From the NCBI GenBank assembly GCA_963753055.1, contig CAVWAP010000001.1, positions 372,001 through 436,000 on the forward strand: DNA of 64,000 nt. Reading direction: 5' to 3'. Source of the stretch: JAUWGC01 sp963753055 (GTDB lineage Bacteria > Bacteroidota > Bacteroidia > Bacteroidales > B18-G4). The notes beneath the pieces were generated by a model. It did no database searches. It was given only the letters and a program-made list of their open reading frames with translations, and had not been told where the DNA came from. How positions within the stretch are numbered: the stretch's first letter is position 1; each line of letters opens with the position of its first letter. Both the position numbers and the translations under genes were made by a program. Shown piece by piece: positions 1 to 9,342 of the stretch.

Positions 1-2
1 GC

Positions 3-701
3 TCATTGCATAAGATTGCTGCTATCGGATATAATTCAATTGAGGCTGCCGGGTATGCTGAAGGGAAATTTTATGGCTACGCCCCCAGGGAATACAAAAA
101 GGTCACAACCGATATGGGATTGTTTCCGGTCAGCACACATACGAATGTAGACCTTATGGGAGCTCAAAGGATTATTGATGACACCCTCGAAGCCGGCCAT
201 AAGTACCTTGTTGTACCATCCATTCCTTCTGCGGAAAGAACATCCCTGGATCATTATAAGAAAATAGCGGATCAGTTTAATGAGATAGGGCTATTGTGCA
301 ATGCCTCAGGACTAAAGTTTGGATACCACAACCATGCTTTTGAGTTTGATGCCATGGAAGGAGCAATCCCTTATGAAGTTTTATTGGATGAAACGCAACC
401 TGACCTTGTAACCATGCAAGTAGACTTTTTCTGGATGGTTTATGGTGGCGGCAACCCAATGGATTACTTTATCAGGTATCCCGGGCGTTTTGGGCTGTGG
501 CATATCAAGGATATGGATAATAAGGATAATAAGGAATCAACCGAGATAGGTAGTGGCATCATCGACTGGCCAAATATCTTTCGTGAAAAAGAGATGGCTG
601 GAATGGAATATTACTTCCTTGAGCAGGAACACTTTAAAATTGATCCTTTTAAAAGCATTGAACAGAGCTACAAGTACCTGGCGAATTTGAAATGTGATTA
701 A
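3..701 (+). CDS. TIM-barrel sugar phosphate isomerase/epimerase, 5' partial
   Basis: The reading frame is open to the left edge, so the N-terminus, probably with a signal peptide, lies outside the window; the first visible methionine candidate is only an internal TTG. The visible 230 residues match the xylose isomerase-like TIM-barrel family (AP endonuclease family 2; IolE and hydroxypyruvate isomerase relatives). Typical strands are seen: a GYNSIEAAGY segment, FGYHNHAFEF with metal-ligand His, QVDFFWM, LWHIKDMD, and a final YYFLEQEH. The family isomerises or epimerises sugars and keto-sugars using a divalent metal. It sits 2 bp upstream of an oxidoreductase and belongs to the sugar-oxidation cluster running to 4025. 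The exact substrate cannot be read from sequence. Confidence 0.85.
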   Translation, partial: SLHKIAAIGYNSIEAAGYAEGKFYGYAPREYKKVTTDMGLFPVSTHTNVDLMGAQRIIDDTLEAGHKYLVVPSIPSAERTSLDHYKKIADQFNEIGLLCNASGLKFGYHNHAFEFDAMEGAIPYEVLLDETQPDLVTMQVDFFWMVYGGGNPMDYFIRYPGRFGLWHIKDMDNKDNKESTEIGSGIIDWPNIFREKEMAGMEYYFLEQEHFKIDPFKSIEQSYKYLANLKCD

Positions 702-703
702 GC

Positions 704-1756
704 ATGGATAAGCCCGAAATACGTACTGGCATTATTGGTTATGGTCTCTCTGGAAAGGTTTTTCACGCCCCTTTCCTGGAAGCGATGGAAGGCTTTAATT
801 TATGCAGTATTGTTGAAAGGCATGGTAGCACTGCTTTAGACACATATCCCGGAGTATATCTTGCCAGGGATTTTGAAGAGCTGCTTAAAGATAATGAGCT
901 TGATCTCATAGTAGTCTGCACGCCTAACACCCTGCATTATCCCATGGTTAAGTCCTGCCTGGAAGCAGGCAAGCATGTTGTGGTAGAAAAGCCCTTTGTG
1001 CCTACAGCCAATGAAGCGGATGAGCTGATTCGATTGGCAGAGGATGCTGATCGGAAGATATTTGTTTATCATAACCGGAGATGGGATGGAGATTTTCTGA
1101 CCATCAGGAAGTTGTTAAATCAGGATTTGCTTGGTGAAGTACTTGAATATGAGGCACATTTCGACAGGTACAGGCCTGAAATGCCAGAAAAAGCATGGCG
1201 TGATGAAGACAAGCCCGGTGGAGGTATCGTTTATGACCTGGGTTCCCATCTGATTGATCAGGCGCTGGTCTTGTTTGGTATGCCCAATGCGGTATTTGCG
1301 GATATCAAAACTCAAAGGGTTGGAGGTGATGTTGATGATTATTTTTCCATTCAACTTTTTTATCCGGATAAGACTGCTATCCTGAAAGCAGGAATGATGA
1401 TAAAGGAACAAGGCCCCAGGTTTATAATTCATGGAAGAAATGGTTCTTATATCAAATCCGGACTGGACCCCCAGGAAGGGGCATTAAAAGAGGGCAAGAC
1501 CCCGCTGGGTGAAGGCTGGGGCCATGAAGAACCGGACAACTGGGGGAAACTGAGCTATGAGAAAAAAGGCAAAAGTTTTTCCGAGAGCGTAAGGACAGAG
1601 CCCGGGGCCTACCAGGATTTTTATAGCAATGTTTATGATGTCTTGATAAAAGGGAAGGAAATGGTGGTTACACCTCAGCAGGCTGGTGATGTCATTTATA
1701 TCATTGAGCTGGCTTTTGAAAGCAGTGCCGCCAGGGCCCTCAGAAAAATAGATTGA
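704..1756 (+). CDS. Gfo/Idh/MocA family NAD(P)-dependent oxidoreductase
   Basis: A 350-residue cytoplasmic oxidoreductase. The N-terminal Rossmann fold begins with IIGYGLSGKVFHAPF (glycine-rich nucleotide loop), and the family EKPF lysine motif follows near residue 105. The C-terminal domain carries GGGIVYDLGSHLIDQ, which includes the conserved catalytic-region Asp and His. There is no signal peptide. It follows the isomerase by 2 bp and precedes a Tat-exported paralogue. Members of this family oxidise or reduce sugars, inositols and their keto forms with NAD(P). With the DUF1080 protein downstream, a role in making or reducing 3-keto-sugars is inferred. Confidence 0.92.
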   Translation: MDKPEIRTGIIGYGLSGKVFHAPFLEAMEGFNLCSIVERHGSTALDTYPGVYLARDFEELLKDNELDLIVVCTPNTLHYPMVKSCLEAGKHVVVEKPFVPTANEADELIRLAEDADRKIFVYHNRRWDGDFLTIRKLLNQDLLGEVLEYEAHFDRYRPEMPEKAWRDEDKPGGGIVYDLGSHLIDQALVLFGMPNAVFADIKTQRVGGDVDDYFSIQLFYPDKTAILKAGMMIKEQGPRFIIHGRNGSYIKSGLDPQEGALKEGKTPLGEGWGHEEPDNWGKLSYEKKGKSFSESVRTEPGAYQDFYSNVYDVLIKGKEMVVTPQQAGDVIYIIELAFESSAARALRKID

Positions 1757-1781
1757 TATTCTAACACTTAAAAATATACCT

Positions 1782-3266
1782 ATGGAAAAGCGTAAACTTA
1801 AAATGGACCGGCGTAGTTTTATCGGAACTGCTGCAACAGCGGCAGCCGGATTCACAATTCTTCCAAGCTATGTCATCAGTGGCCTCGGACATGCAGTACC
1901 CAGCGACAAGCTTAATATTGCAGCAGTAGGTGTTGGTGGTGTAGGTGCGACCAATGTCAGCAATGTCAGCTCACAGAATATAGTAGCCTTATGCGATGTG
2001 GACCAATCCTATGCTGCGGGTACCTTTGAAAAGTACCCGAATGCCAAAATTTATAAGGATTACCGTAAGATGTTTGATGAAATGGGAGAAAAGATCGATG
2101 CTGTGATCGTTGCCACGGCCGACCATACACATGCTATCATTGCTGCACAGGCTATGAGAATGGGCAAACATGTCTATGTTCAAAAACCCTTAACACATAG
2201 TGTATATGAGTCCAGGCTTTTAACCCAGCTGGCAACCGAAACCCAGGTAGCTACCCAGATGGGAAACCAGGGCAATTCGGCCGAAGGTATCAGGCAAACC
2301 TGTGAATGGATCTGGGATGGAGCTATTGGTGATATTACAGAGGTACATGCCTGGACAAACAGGCCTATCTGGCCGCAGGGACTGGAGCGTCCAATAGAAA
2401 CACCTGCAGTACCTGAAACATTAAGTTGGGACCTCTTTGTCGGACCTGCACCATATAGGCCATATAACGAGATATATACTCCATGGAACTGGCGTGCATG
2501 GTGGGACTTTGGAACAGGTGCACTGGGTGATATGGGATGCCATATCCTTGATCCGGCTTTCTGGGCATTGAATCTGGGTCATCCATCCAGCTTCCAGGGT
2601 AGCTCCAGCCAGGTAAATACTGAGAGTGCCCCGATAGCCTCAACAGTGCATTATGATTTCCCCGACAGAGGTAAAATAGGAAAGATTAAGCTACCACCTG
2701 TCAGGCTTCACTGGTATGACGGCGGCTTATTGCCTCCACGGCCTGAAGAGCTGAAAGATGGCCAGATTATGGGCGACCACAGCGGAGGTATACTTTTTGT
2801 TGGAACGAAAGGCAAGCTGATGAGCGGTTGCTACGGAAGAGACCCGATCCTTCTACCTGACGAATTAGACAAAGATTATCAGCGTCCTGAGCCCACTATC
2901 AGGAGGATTGAAAATCCTTTCCGCGGAGGACATGAAATGGATTGGGTCAGGGCATGCAAGGAAAGTCGCGAAAGCCGCAAGCAGACTTCATCTAATTTCA
3001 TATACTCAGGTCCTTTTAATGAAGTGGTTGTGATGGGGAACCTTGCTATCAGACTTCAGGATCTAAAACGGAAACTCCTGTGGGATGGACCAAATATGAA
3101 AATTACCAACGTAGGCGAAGGGGATGAGATCAGGGTGGTTAGCTCAGACACATTTACCGTGATCGAGGGACACCCGCATTTCGATACGCAATATGAAACA
3201 ATAAACGCAAAACAGGCTTCCGAAGAGTATATTAAACATAACTATCGTGAAGGCTGGGAATTGTAA
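1782..3266 (+). CDS. Tat-exported Gfo/Idh/MocA oxidoreductase
   Basis: A 494-residue protein with a twin-arginine leader (DRRSFIGTAA followed by a hydrophobic stretch), so it should be folded with its cofactor and exported to the periplasm. Mature-domain features are the Rossmann motif GVGGVGATN, QKPLTHSVYE in place of the usual EKP motif, and a metal/sugar-site block GTGALGDMGCHILDP. This subfamily (GFO_IDH_MocA with an extended C-terminal region) is common in Bacteroidota and Planctomycetota beside DUF1080 proteins. It probably oxidises the C3 hydroxyl of glycosides, or the reverse, in the periplasm; the substrate is inferred from context only. Confidence 0.9.
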   Translation: MEKRKLKMDRRSFIGTAATAAAGFTILPSYVISGLGHAVPSDKLNIAAVGVGGVGATNVSNVSSQNIVALCDVDQSYAAGTFEKYPNAKIYKDYRKMFDEMGEKIDAVIVATADHTHAIIAAQAMRMGKHVYVQKPLTHSVYESRLLTQLATETQVATQMGNQGNSAEGIRQTCEWIWDGAIGDITEVHAWTNRPIWPQGLERPIETPAVPETLSWDLFVGPAPYRPYNEIYTPWNWRAWWDFGTGALGDMGCHILDPAFWALNLGHPSSFQGSSSQVNTESAPIASTVHYDFPDRGKIGKIKLPPVRLHWYDGGLLPPRPEELKDGQIMGDHSGGILFVGTKGKLMSGCYGRDPILLPDELDKDYQRPEPTIRRIENPFRGGHEMDWVRACKESRESRKQTSSNFIYSGPFNEVVVMGNLAIRLQDLKRKLLWDGPNMKITNVGEGDEIRVVSSDTFTVIEGHPHFDTQYETINAKQASEEYIKHNYREGWEL

Positions 3267-3293
3267 TCACTCACATCATAAAATATCGATAAA

Positions 3294-4025
3294 ATGAAAA
3301 GAATAATCATCATTATGAATGTTGTTACTTTGATTTTCCTTATGTCGTGCGGACAGCAAGGTGCTAATACGCTCACCCAGGCTGAAATAGATGAGGGCTG
3401 GACCTTGCTTTTTGATGGCAAAACCACGGATCATTGGCGAGGCTATAACAAGGAGAGCTTTCCTGACAAAGGATGGGTGGTTGAAAAAGGGACATTGCAT
3501 GTTATGGGTTCCGGGAAAGGAGAAGCTGGTGGTGGTGGCGACATTATCACAAAGAAAAAATTCAAGAACTTCGAATTGTCACTTGAATGGATGGTATCTG
3601 AAGGAGGAAATAGCGGCATCTTCTATCTCGCTCAGGAAAAGCCTGATCAGCCGATCTGGAAATCAGCACCCGAGATGCAGATACTCGACAACGCTAAACA
3701 CCCTGATGCGAAATTAGGCGTTGATGGAAATCGTGCTGCCGGTGCGCTCTATGATTTGATCCCGGCAAAGCCACAAACAGCAAAACCTGCCGGAGAATGG
3801 AACCATATTAAGATCCTGGTGTTCAAAGGTACCGTTGTTCATTGGATGAACGGTGAAAACGTCCTGGAGTATCATCTGTGGACATCAGACTGGAATGAGA
3901 TGGTGGCCAACAGCAAGTTTAAGGACTACAACGACTTCCTCAATACGGCTGAAGAAGGTTATATTGGCCTGCAGGACCATGGAGATGATGTTTGGTTCCG
4001 TAACATCAAAATCAGGGAATTGTAA
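3294..4025 (+). CDS. DUF1080 lipoprotein, 3-keto-disaccharide hydrolase family
   Basis: A 243-residue protein beginning with a lipoprotein signal (FLMSCGQQ lipobox, Cys at about residue 19), so it is envelope anchored. The body is a single DUF1080 (PF06439) concanavalin-like beta-sandwich: GWTLLFDGKTTDHWRGY at the start, GGNSGIFYLAQE and PEMQILDN in the middle, and GYIGLQDHGDDVWFRNIKIREL at the end. Family members have been shown to cleave 3-keto-glycosides after an oxidoreductase has oxidised the glycosyl C3. It closes the cluster of isomerase and two oxidoreductases, which supports this role here. About 100 bp without a gene follow. Confidence 0.9.
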   Translation: MKRIIIIMNVVTLIFLMSCGQQGANTLTQAEIDEGWTLLFDGKTTDHWRGYNKESFPDKGWVVEKGTLHVMGSGKGEAGGGGDIITKKKFKNFELSLEWMVSEGGNSGIFYLAQEKPDQPIWKSAPEMQILDNAKHPDAKLGVDGNRAAGALYDLIPAKPQTAKPAGEWNHIKILVFKGTVVHWMNGENVLEYHLWTSDWNEMVANSKFKDYNDFLNTAEEGYIGLQDHGDDVWFRNIKIREL

Positions 4026-4131
4026 ATCAGAACATTATTTTCTCCCTTTCGTATAATCTGATAGTTTTTAGATTATTCTAAAACCAATAATCCGAAGACC
4101 AGACACTAACTTATTCAAAAAGCGCCTAGTT

Positions 4132-5277
4132 ATGAATCAATTCAAGGTTTTGGTTGCTGAAACCAATCCTTTGGTTGGAGATAATATTAAAGCTGTCCTC
4201 CAAAGGTTCGGGTTGGTCTGTAAACTCCTGAGAAACCATGATGAAGTACTATCGGCCTTCGACGAACAGTCATATGATATTGTTCTTTTGGATGCTGATT
4301 CTGAACAGGTTAACCATGAGGGAGTAATAAATGAGATCAAGTCGATACAAGCTGCCGGTGACCAGCATCTTCCTATCCTGGCATTAACTTCTCATACAGC
4401 AGGTGAAAACATAGATGCACTTAAGGCTAAAGGATTTATTGATTATATCATAAAACCTTTAGATCTAAGCGATTTAAAGATTAAGCTAGCAAACAATATC
4501 CCATCTTTCTCACCAGTATGGGAAGAGGAAACAGAGGAGACCCCATCACAGGAAGCTCCAAATAATAATTCTTATAATCTCGACTATCTCATAGAGTATG
4601 CCAGTGGAGATATGGATTTTGTCAATGAGCTGATCCGGTATTTTATTGATGAATCACCAAAGGTTATTGAAGGATTGAAGAATGCTCACCATAAGGGCAA
4701 CTGGGATGACCTTCGCATGATTGCCCATAAATACAATCCTCAAATGAGTGTAATGGGATTACAGCAGTGTGCAGCCCTTCTTACAACGATTGAAAACAAT
4801 ACCAGGAACGGTGTTGACCTCCAGGATATGCCTGACCTGATATACAGGTTTGAGAATCATTGTAAAGCAGCTGTGGAGAATCTTGGAAAAGAGTTGGAGA
4901 ATAAAAAAACAAAAGCTTACCGGTGCCTTGTTTGTGAAGATGACCTGATAATGTTAAAACTTATTGAGCATAAAATGTTGAAAGCAGGTTTTGAGATCAT
5001 TGTAGCCAAAGATGGGAAAGATGCTGCTGATCGCCTGATGAAAGAGGATTTCAATCTCATTATAACAGACTTGCTGATGCCTTACATAACTGGCCTGGAG
5101 CTTATTACTTTGGTAAGAAGCAAGCTTAACAAGGCTACGCCCATCATCGTTTTATCAAGAATAGGCCTGGAAAATACTGTACTTAAAGCCTTTGACCTTG
5201 GGGCTGATGATTATGTTGTTAAGCCATTTAGTCCTAATGAATTGCTGATCAGGGCAAAAAAACTGGTGTCGAAGTAG
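4132..5277 (+). CDS. REC-HPt-REC phosphorelay protein
   Basis: A 381-residue cytoplasmic signalling protein. The first receiver domain (about 1-120) has the phospho-Asp region IVLLDAD and the Lys in YIIKPLD. A linker leads to an HPt domain (about 145-240) with the histidine in IAHKYNPQ. The second receiver domain (about 258-381) has acidic CEDD, the phospho-Asp in LIITDLLMP, and the Lys in DDYVVKPF. No kinase domain is present. The HPt motif departs from the usual HxLKG/HKxKP form, with Asn in the Lys position. The gene ends 3 bp before the YaiO barrel gene, so it very probably controls the exopolysaccharide-like unit downstream. An unlinked histidine kinase must feed it. Confidence 0.88.
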   Translation: MNQFKVLVAETNPLVGDNIKAVLQRFGLVCKLLRNHDEVLSAFDEQSYDIVLLDADSEQVNHEGVINEIKSIQAAGDQHLPILALTSHTAGENIDALKAKGFIDYIIKPLDLSDLKIKLANNIPSFSPVWEEETEETPSQEAPNNNSYNLDYLIEYASGDMDFVNELIRYFIDESPKVIEGLKNAHHKGNWDDLRMIAHKYNPQMSVMGLQQCAALLTTIENNTRNGVDLQDMPDLIYRFENHCKAAVENLGKELENKKTKAYRCLVCEDDLIMLKLIEHKMLKAGFEIIVAKDGKDAADRLMKEDFNLIITDLLMPYITGLELITLVRSKLNKATPIIVLSRIGLENTVLKAFDLGADDYVVKPFSPNELLIRAKKLVSK

Positions 5278-5280
5278 GTA

Positions 5281-6585
5281 ATGAAGATTAAACGATATAC
5301 AAAGCAACTGTTTCTGACGGCAGTTGTAATGATCCAGTTGATATTGTCATCCGGTACTGCGTTGGGACAGGAGAAAGTTAACCTGGATTCTCTCTACTTC
5401 AAGGCGAGGGATTACTCTGTTCAACAAAATTTTGATTCGGTAAAGATATTATGTAATACGATTCTGTCAATCGACAGTAATTATTATGATGCGACAGTTC
5501 TATTGGGCAGGATGATTGCCCGGGAACAGAAACTGGATTCTGCTGCCATTATTTACACATCAGTTATTAATGATAAACCGGGTTACTGGGATGCCGTCGA
5601 TGGCATGATCGACCTTGAGATCAACAGGGGCGATCTCGATACAGCCATGTATTACAGTAAATATGGTTTGACCTACCATCCTAATGATGAGTACTTTTTA
5701 TTCAAGAAAGCAAGGATACAAATGTTGATGGAGGATTATGATGAATCTCAGCGTACTATCCTGCAAATACTGGACCGTAATCCTTCCAGCGAGAAAGCGG
5801 CCGCCATGCTTAAGGAGATCAAGCACGTCAATATCCTTAATTATGTGGCACTGGATTATGATTTTGGATACCACAAAATACCCTGGGTTAGAAGATGGCA
5901 TCTGATCCATCTGTCATATTTAAGGCAAACGAAATATGGAGCTATTATAGCTAAAGTTTATTTTGGGGACCTTGTGCGTGAGAATGAGAAGATTTTCTCA
6001 AGTGAGGTAGGGACCGCCTTTGAACTACAGGCCTATCCGCAGTTTAGTAAGAAAACTTATGGCTGGGTCAGTGTATTTTATTCACCTTCAACGAATGTCT
6101 TTCAACGTTGGAGAACAGCGGTCGAGGTCTTTCAGAGTCTGCCCTGGACCCTTGAAGCATCACTGGGGGTAAGGTATATCAATTTTATTGAACCCGATGG
6201 GTCTTATGATGGACGTGTGATCTTTACCGGTTCAATTGCCAAATATTACAGGGACTGGTGGTTTTTATTCAGGCCATATATCACCCCGAAATCCTGGGGT
6301 GCCGATCAAACTTATTTATTCAGGGTGAGAAGATATATTCATTCAGCTGATAATTACATCTCACTTGACCTGTCCACCGGTGTTATCCCGGATGATCCTC
6401 TCAATTACCCCAATGATGCAGGAAAGCATATACTGAGGAATTTTCAGATCAGGGCCGGTGTTCAGTGGTTGATCATCCCCAGGTTGATTGGCCAGTTTGA
6501 AATTGGATACCAAAGACAGGAGTACTGGGACGAAAGATGGCGTAATGCAGCTCTATTGAGGGTAAGATGTGCATATTATTTTTAA
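5281..6585 (+). CDS. TPR plus YaiO-family outer membrane beta-barrel protein
   Basis: A 434-residue exported protein. An N-terminal signal peptide (hydrophobic to about residue 29, GTALGQ cleavage region) is followed by tetratricopeptide helices over about residues 35-175. The C-terminal half is a YaiO-type barrel with alternating aromatic strands and a closing strand ending in RVRCAYYF (terminal Phe). A periplasmic TPR joined to an outer membrane barrel matches the layout of export proteins such as PgaA and BcsC, although it is much smaller. It lies between the phosphorelay gene and a membrane HEAT protein, with the glycosyltransferase as last gene, so polymer export is the inferred job. Confidence 0.82.
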   Translation: MKIKRYTKQLFLTAVVMIQLILSSGTALGQEKVNLDSLYFKARDYSVQQNFDSVKILCNTILSIDSNYYDATVLLGRMIAREQKLDSAAIIYTSVINDKPGYWDAVDGMIDLEINRGDLDTAMYYSKYGLTYHPNDEYFLFKKARIQMLMEDYDESQRTILQILDRNPSSEKAAAMLKEIKHVNILNYVALDYDFGYHKIPWVRRWHLIHLSYLRQTKYGAIIAKVYFGDLVRENEKIFSSEVGTAFELQAYPQFSKKTYGWVSVFYSPSTNVFQRWRTAVEVFQSLPWTLEASLGVRYINFIEPDGSYDGRVIFTGSIAKYYRDWWFLFRPYITPKSWGADQTYLFRVRRYIHSADNYISLDLSTGVIPDDPLNYPNDAGKHILRNFQIRAGVQWLIIPRLIGQFEIGYQRQEYWDERWRNAALLRVRCAYYF

Positions 6586-6600
6586 ATGGGTAATATATAG

Positions 6601-7902
6601 ATGTTTAAGGTTTTATTAAAATATGTTTTTTTCGTTTTCTGCCTGATGGCATTCATGCTCATCAATGCTGATCTGATGGCTGTGCCATCAGGAGAGGACA
6701 TACACACTGAAACCTATTCTTCAGGTAAAGTTACATCTGTGCAGGATGAAACTGGCCCGTCTGAAAATGACCTGAGACAAAAGGTGATGCGTTTCTTTGA
6801 TGAAAACCTTCCGGCAGGCCTTGCGAAATGGATTAACCGCAGCATTAAGTTCACATATCAAAATACCCTGGCCTTCATCCTGATCATCCTGATTTTCTAT
6901 TTTATTCTCAGCACATTGTTTATCATATTCTTTATCCTTTTTCATAATATCCGACGAGCCATTAATGAGAAGAAATACCGAAAGCTGAGGGAGTTCTATC
7001 AAACCAATTTAATCGACTTCGTCTTTAACCGGGATCTTGGAGCTTTTGCCAACCTGGCTTGTTACCGAAGGAAATTGGGAAGAGCTATTCTTCTTGATGA
7101 GATCATGAAGATGCAAAAAGATGTAAATGGGGAAGCTTATAAAAGTCTTCGCGAGATCTATATAGCACTGGAACTGGATCACAAGTCTGTAAAAAAGATT
7201 ATCAGGATGGAATGGCCCAAGAAAATAGAAGGTATCAGAGAGGTTTCAGACATGAATGTAAAGAGCGCTTTACCTATTCTGGGAAGATATCCTTCTTCTG
7301 GCAATGACCTCCTTCGTTCAGAAGCACAAATAGGAATAGTTAGACTTAATGAAAAAGACCCCTTTTATTTCCTTGATAATTTTGAGGAACACCTAACCAG
7401 GTTTGAGCAATTAAAGATCTACAACATTGCAAACAGGTATAATGTAACAGCTCCTGATTTCAGCAGATGGTTTGCCTCACAGAATGACAGTGTTGTTATT
7501 TTCTCAGTTAAGATGAGTGTTTTGTATAACCAGGGATATACTGAGAAACAACTTGTCAAATTATTAAATCATGAAAATGCTAAAGTCAGGGAGGAAGTAA
7601 TCAAAGCCATTGGTGATCTGGAACTTGTGAGCTGTGATCAAAGGCTCATGGATCTCTATCCGGAGGAAATGGAATGTAACCAAATGGCTATCATCAAAGC
7701 CCTGCAAAAGATACCTGATGAAAGGCAAATAGGGTTCCTGGCAAGGATAACGGATGAAGGTAATTTCGACAGGCAGTTCGAAGCTGTTAAAGCCTTGTAT
7801 CAGATAGGAGAACTGGGTAAGATCAGGTTGATCAAGATTGAAAAAGAGCGGGACGATAATTTTAAAAAAATTGTCAAACACATATATGACGACAGAATTT
7901 AA
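6601..7902 (+). CDS. Membrane-anchored HEAT-repeat protein
   Basis: A 433-residue protein. A hydrophobic N-terminal segment (about residues 5-28) may be a signal or first membrane helix, and a strong second membrane helix spans about residues 97-120 (LAFILIILIFYFILSTLFII). From about residue 150 onward the protein is helical with HEAT-like pairs, clearest in the stretch LLNHENAKVREEVIKAIGDL. HEAT arrays usually bind partner proteins. Its place between the TPR barrel and the glycosyltransferase (15 bp after one, 3 bp before the other) suggests a membrane scaffold connecting synthase and exporter. No catalytic motif is visible, and the function is inferred from position. Confidence 0.75.
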   Translation: MFKVLLKYVFFVFCLMAFMLINADLMAVPSGEDIHTETYSSGKVTSVQDETGPSENDLRQKVMRFFDENLPAGLAKWINRSIKFTYQNTLAFILIILIFYFILSTLFIIFFILFHNIRRAINEKKYRKLREFYQTNLIDFVFNRDLGAFANLACYRRKLGRAILLDEIMKMQKDVNGEAYKSLREIYIALELDHKSVKKIIRMEWPKKIEGIREVSDMNVKSALPILGRYPSSGNDLLRSEAQIGIVRLNEKDPFYFLDNFEEHLTRFEQLKIYNIANRYNVTAPDFSRWFASQNDSVVIFSVKMSVLYNQGYTEKQLVKLLNHENAKVREEVIKAIGDLELVSCDQRLMDLYPEEMECNQMAIIKALQKIPDERQIGFLARITDEGNFDRQFEAVKALYQIGELGKIRLIKIEKERDDNFKKIVKHIYDDRI

Positions 7903-7905
7903 GTC

Positions 7906-9330
7906 ATGACTACTTTTGAAACCATAGCATATATCATTGAGAAGACCATACTGGTTTATGCAGTCAGCATATTTATCAGTTATGTGATACTGGCTTTGGT
8001 CTCAACGCGTGAGTTGTGGAAATATATGCGCAGGAGGAAATTCATTGACTATAATAACATCATCTCATCTCCATTTGCACCTTCCATTTCCATAATTGCC
8101 CCCGCTTTTAATGAGTCACAGTCCATTGTGGAGAACATCCGGGCTATGCTGTCTTTATTTTATCATGACTATGAGGTGATAATAGTTAATGATGGCAGTA
8201 CAGATGATACCCTTGAGAAAATGATTGAAGCCTATGACCTGGTGGAGGTTGATTTTGCTTATGAATATAAGGTTACCTGCCAGGAGATCCGCAGGATTTA
8301 CAGATCACAGAATAAGTCATATGCAAACCTTACAATAGTTGATAAGGTCAATGGTGGTAGCAAGGCAGACGCCATGAATGGTGGTATTAATGTTGCAAAG
8401 AATGACTATATTCTTGCAATAGATGCTGATTCTATACTGGCTCCTGATACACTGTTAAAACTTGCCAAACCCTTCATGGAAGAAAAAGATAAAAGGGTTA
8501 TTGGTGTTGGCGGAGTTTTACGGGTTGTTAACTCCAGTGAAGTGGAAGGTGGTCAGATTGTAAAACTGAATTTTCCTAAAAAGATATTGGCACGATTCCA
8601 GGTGATCGAGTATACACGGGCCTTCCTGATGGGACGTGTTGCATGGAGCAAGCTTGACGGTCTGCTTATTATATCTGGTGCATTGGGAATGTTCGACAGG
8701 GATATCGTTATCAAATGCGGTGGCTATAACAGTGAATCCATTGGTGAGGATATGGAATTGGTTATCCGCATGCGTAAATATATGATGGATCAGAAAGAAA
8801 AATATAAGGTAGTATATATCCCGGATCCATTATGTTATACTGAAGTTCCGGAAACCCTTATGGACCTTGGAAAGCAAAGAAATCGATGGTCAAAAGGTAC
8901 TATTGATAACCTGATCAGCAACAGGTCAATGATTTTGCGCCCTAAATACAAGATGATTGGTATGGTTTCAATGCCGTACTGGTTCATATTTGAGCGCATG
9001 GCACCCATTGTGGAGCTGTTTGGAATTATATATTTCCTAACCATTGCCGCTCTGGGGCATCCCAACTGGCCTTTCTTTTTTATCATGCTAGGGTTTGTCT
9101 ACCTGTTTTCGATCACATTCTCAACCTATGCTTTGCTTTTCGAAGAGATGACCTTCCATCGTTTTGAAAGGAAGAGAGATTTGATGAAGTTGTTCTTACT
9201 GACCTGGATTGAGCCATTGATCTATCACCCACTCGTATTCTGGTGGTCGTTGAGAGGTAACATGGACTTCTACCTCCTGGGTAAGCGTGGTTGGAATTAC
9301 GTGAAAAAGAAAGGATTCCGCTTCTGGTAA
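7906..9330 (+). CDS. Processive family 2 glycosyltransferase (cellulose/PNAG synthase-like)
   Basis: A 474-residue inner membrane synthase. There is one N-terminal membrane segment (about residues 10-34), then a cytoplasmic GT-A domain with all hallmarks of processive GT2 enzymes: SIIAPAFNES, VNDGSTDDT, the DxD in AIDADS, the acceptor-site GEDMEL, and QRNRW as the Q(Q/R)xRW motif. At least three hydrophobic segments follow after residue 345. There is no PilZ domain. The family polymerises UDP- or GDP-sugars such as N-acetylglucosamine while passing the chain across the membrane. As last gene of the unit beginning at 4132 it is the presumed polymerase; the sugar cannot be told from sequence. 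Confidence 0.9.
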   Translation: MTTFETIAYIIEKTILVYAVSIFISYVILALVSTRELWKYMRRRKFIDYNNIISSPFAPSISIIAPAFNESQSIVENIRAMLSLFYHDYEVIIVNDGSTDDTLEKMIEAYDLVEVDFAYEYKVTCQEIRRIYRSQNKSYANLTIVDKVNGGSKADAMNGGINVAKNDYILAIDADSILAPDTLLKLAKPFMEEKDKRVIGVGGVLRVVNSSEVEGGQIVKLNFPKKILARFQVIEYTRAFLMGRVAWSKLDGLLIISGALGMFDRDIVIKCGGYNSESIGEDMELVIRMRKYMMDQKEKYKVVYIPDPLCYTEVPETLMDLGKQRNRWSKGTIDNLISNRSMILRPKYKMIGMVSMPYWFIFERMAPIVELFGIIYFLTIAALGHPNWPFFFIMLGFVYLFSITFSTYALLFEEMTFHRFERKRDLMKLFLLTWIEPLIYHPLVFWWSLRGNMDFYLLGKRGWNYVKKKGFRFW

Positions 9331-9342
9331 TGTTGACCGATC

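Noticed and set aside
4053..4076. 7-bp inverted repeat ATAATCT/AGATTAT after the DUF1080 gene
   Set aside because: The stem is AT-only and no T-run follows, so it is too weak to call a terminator.
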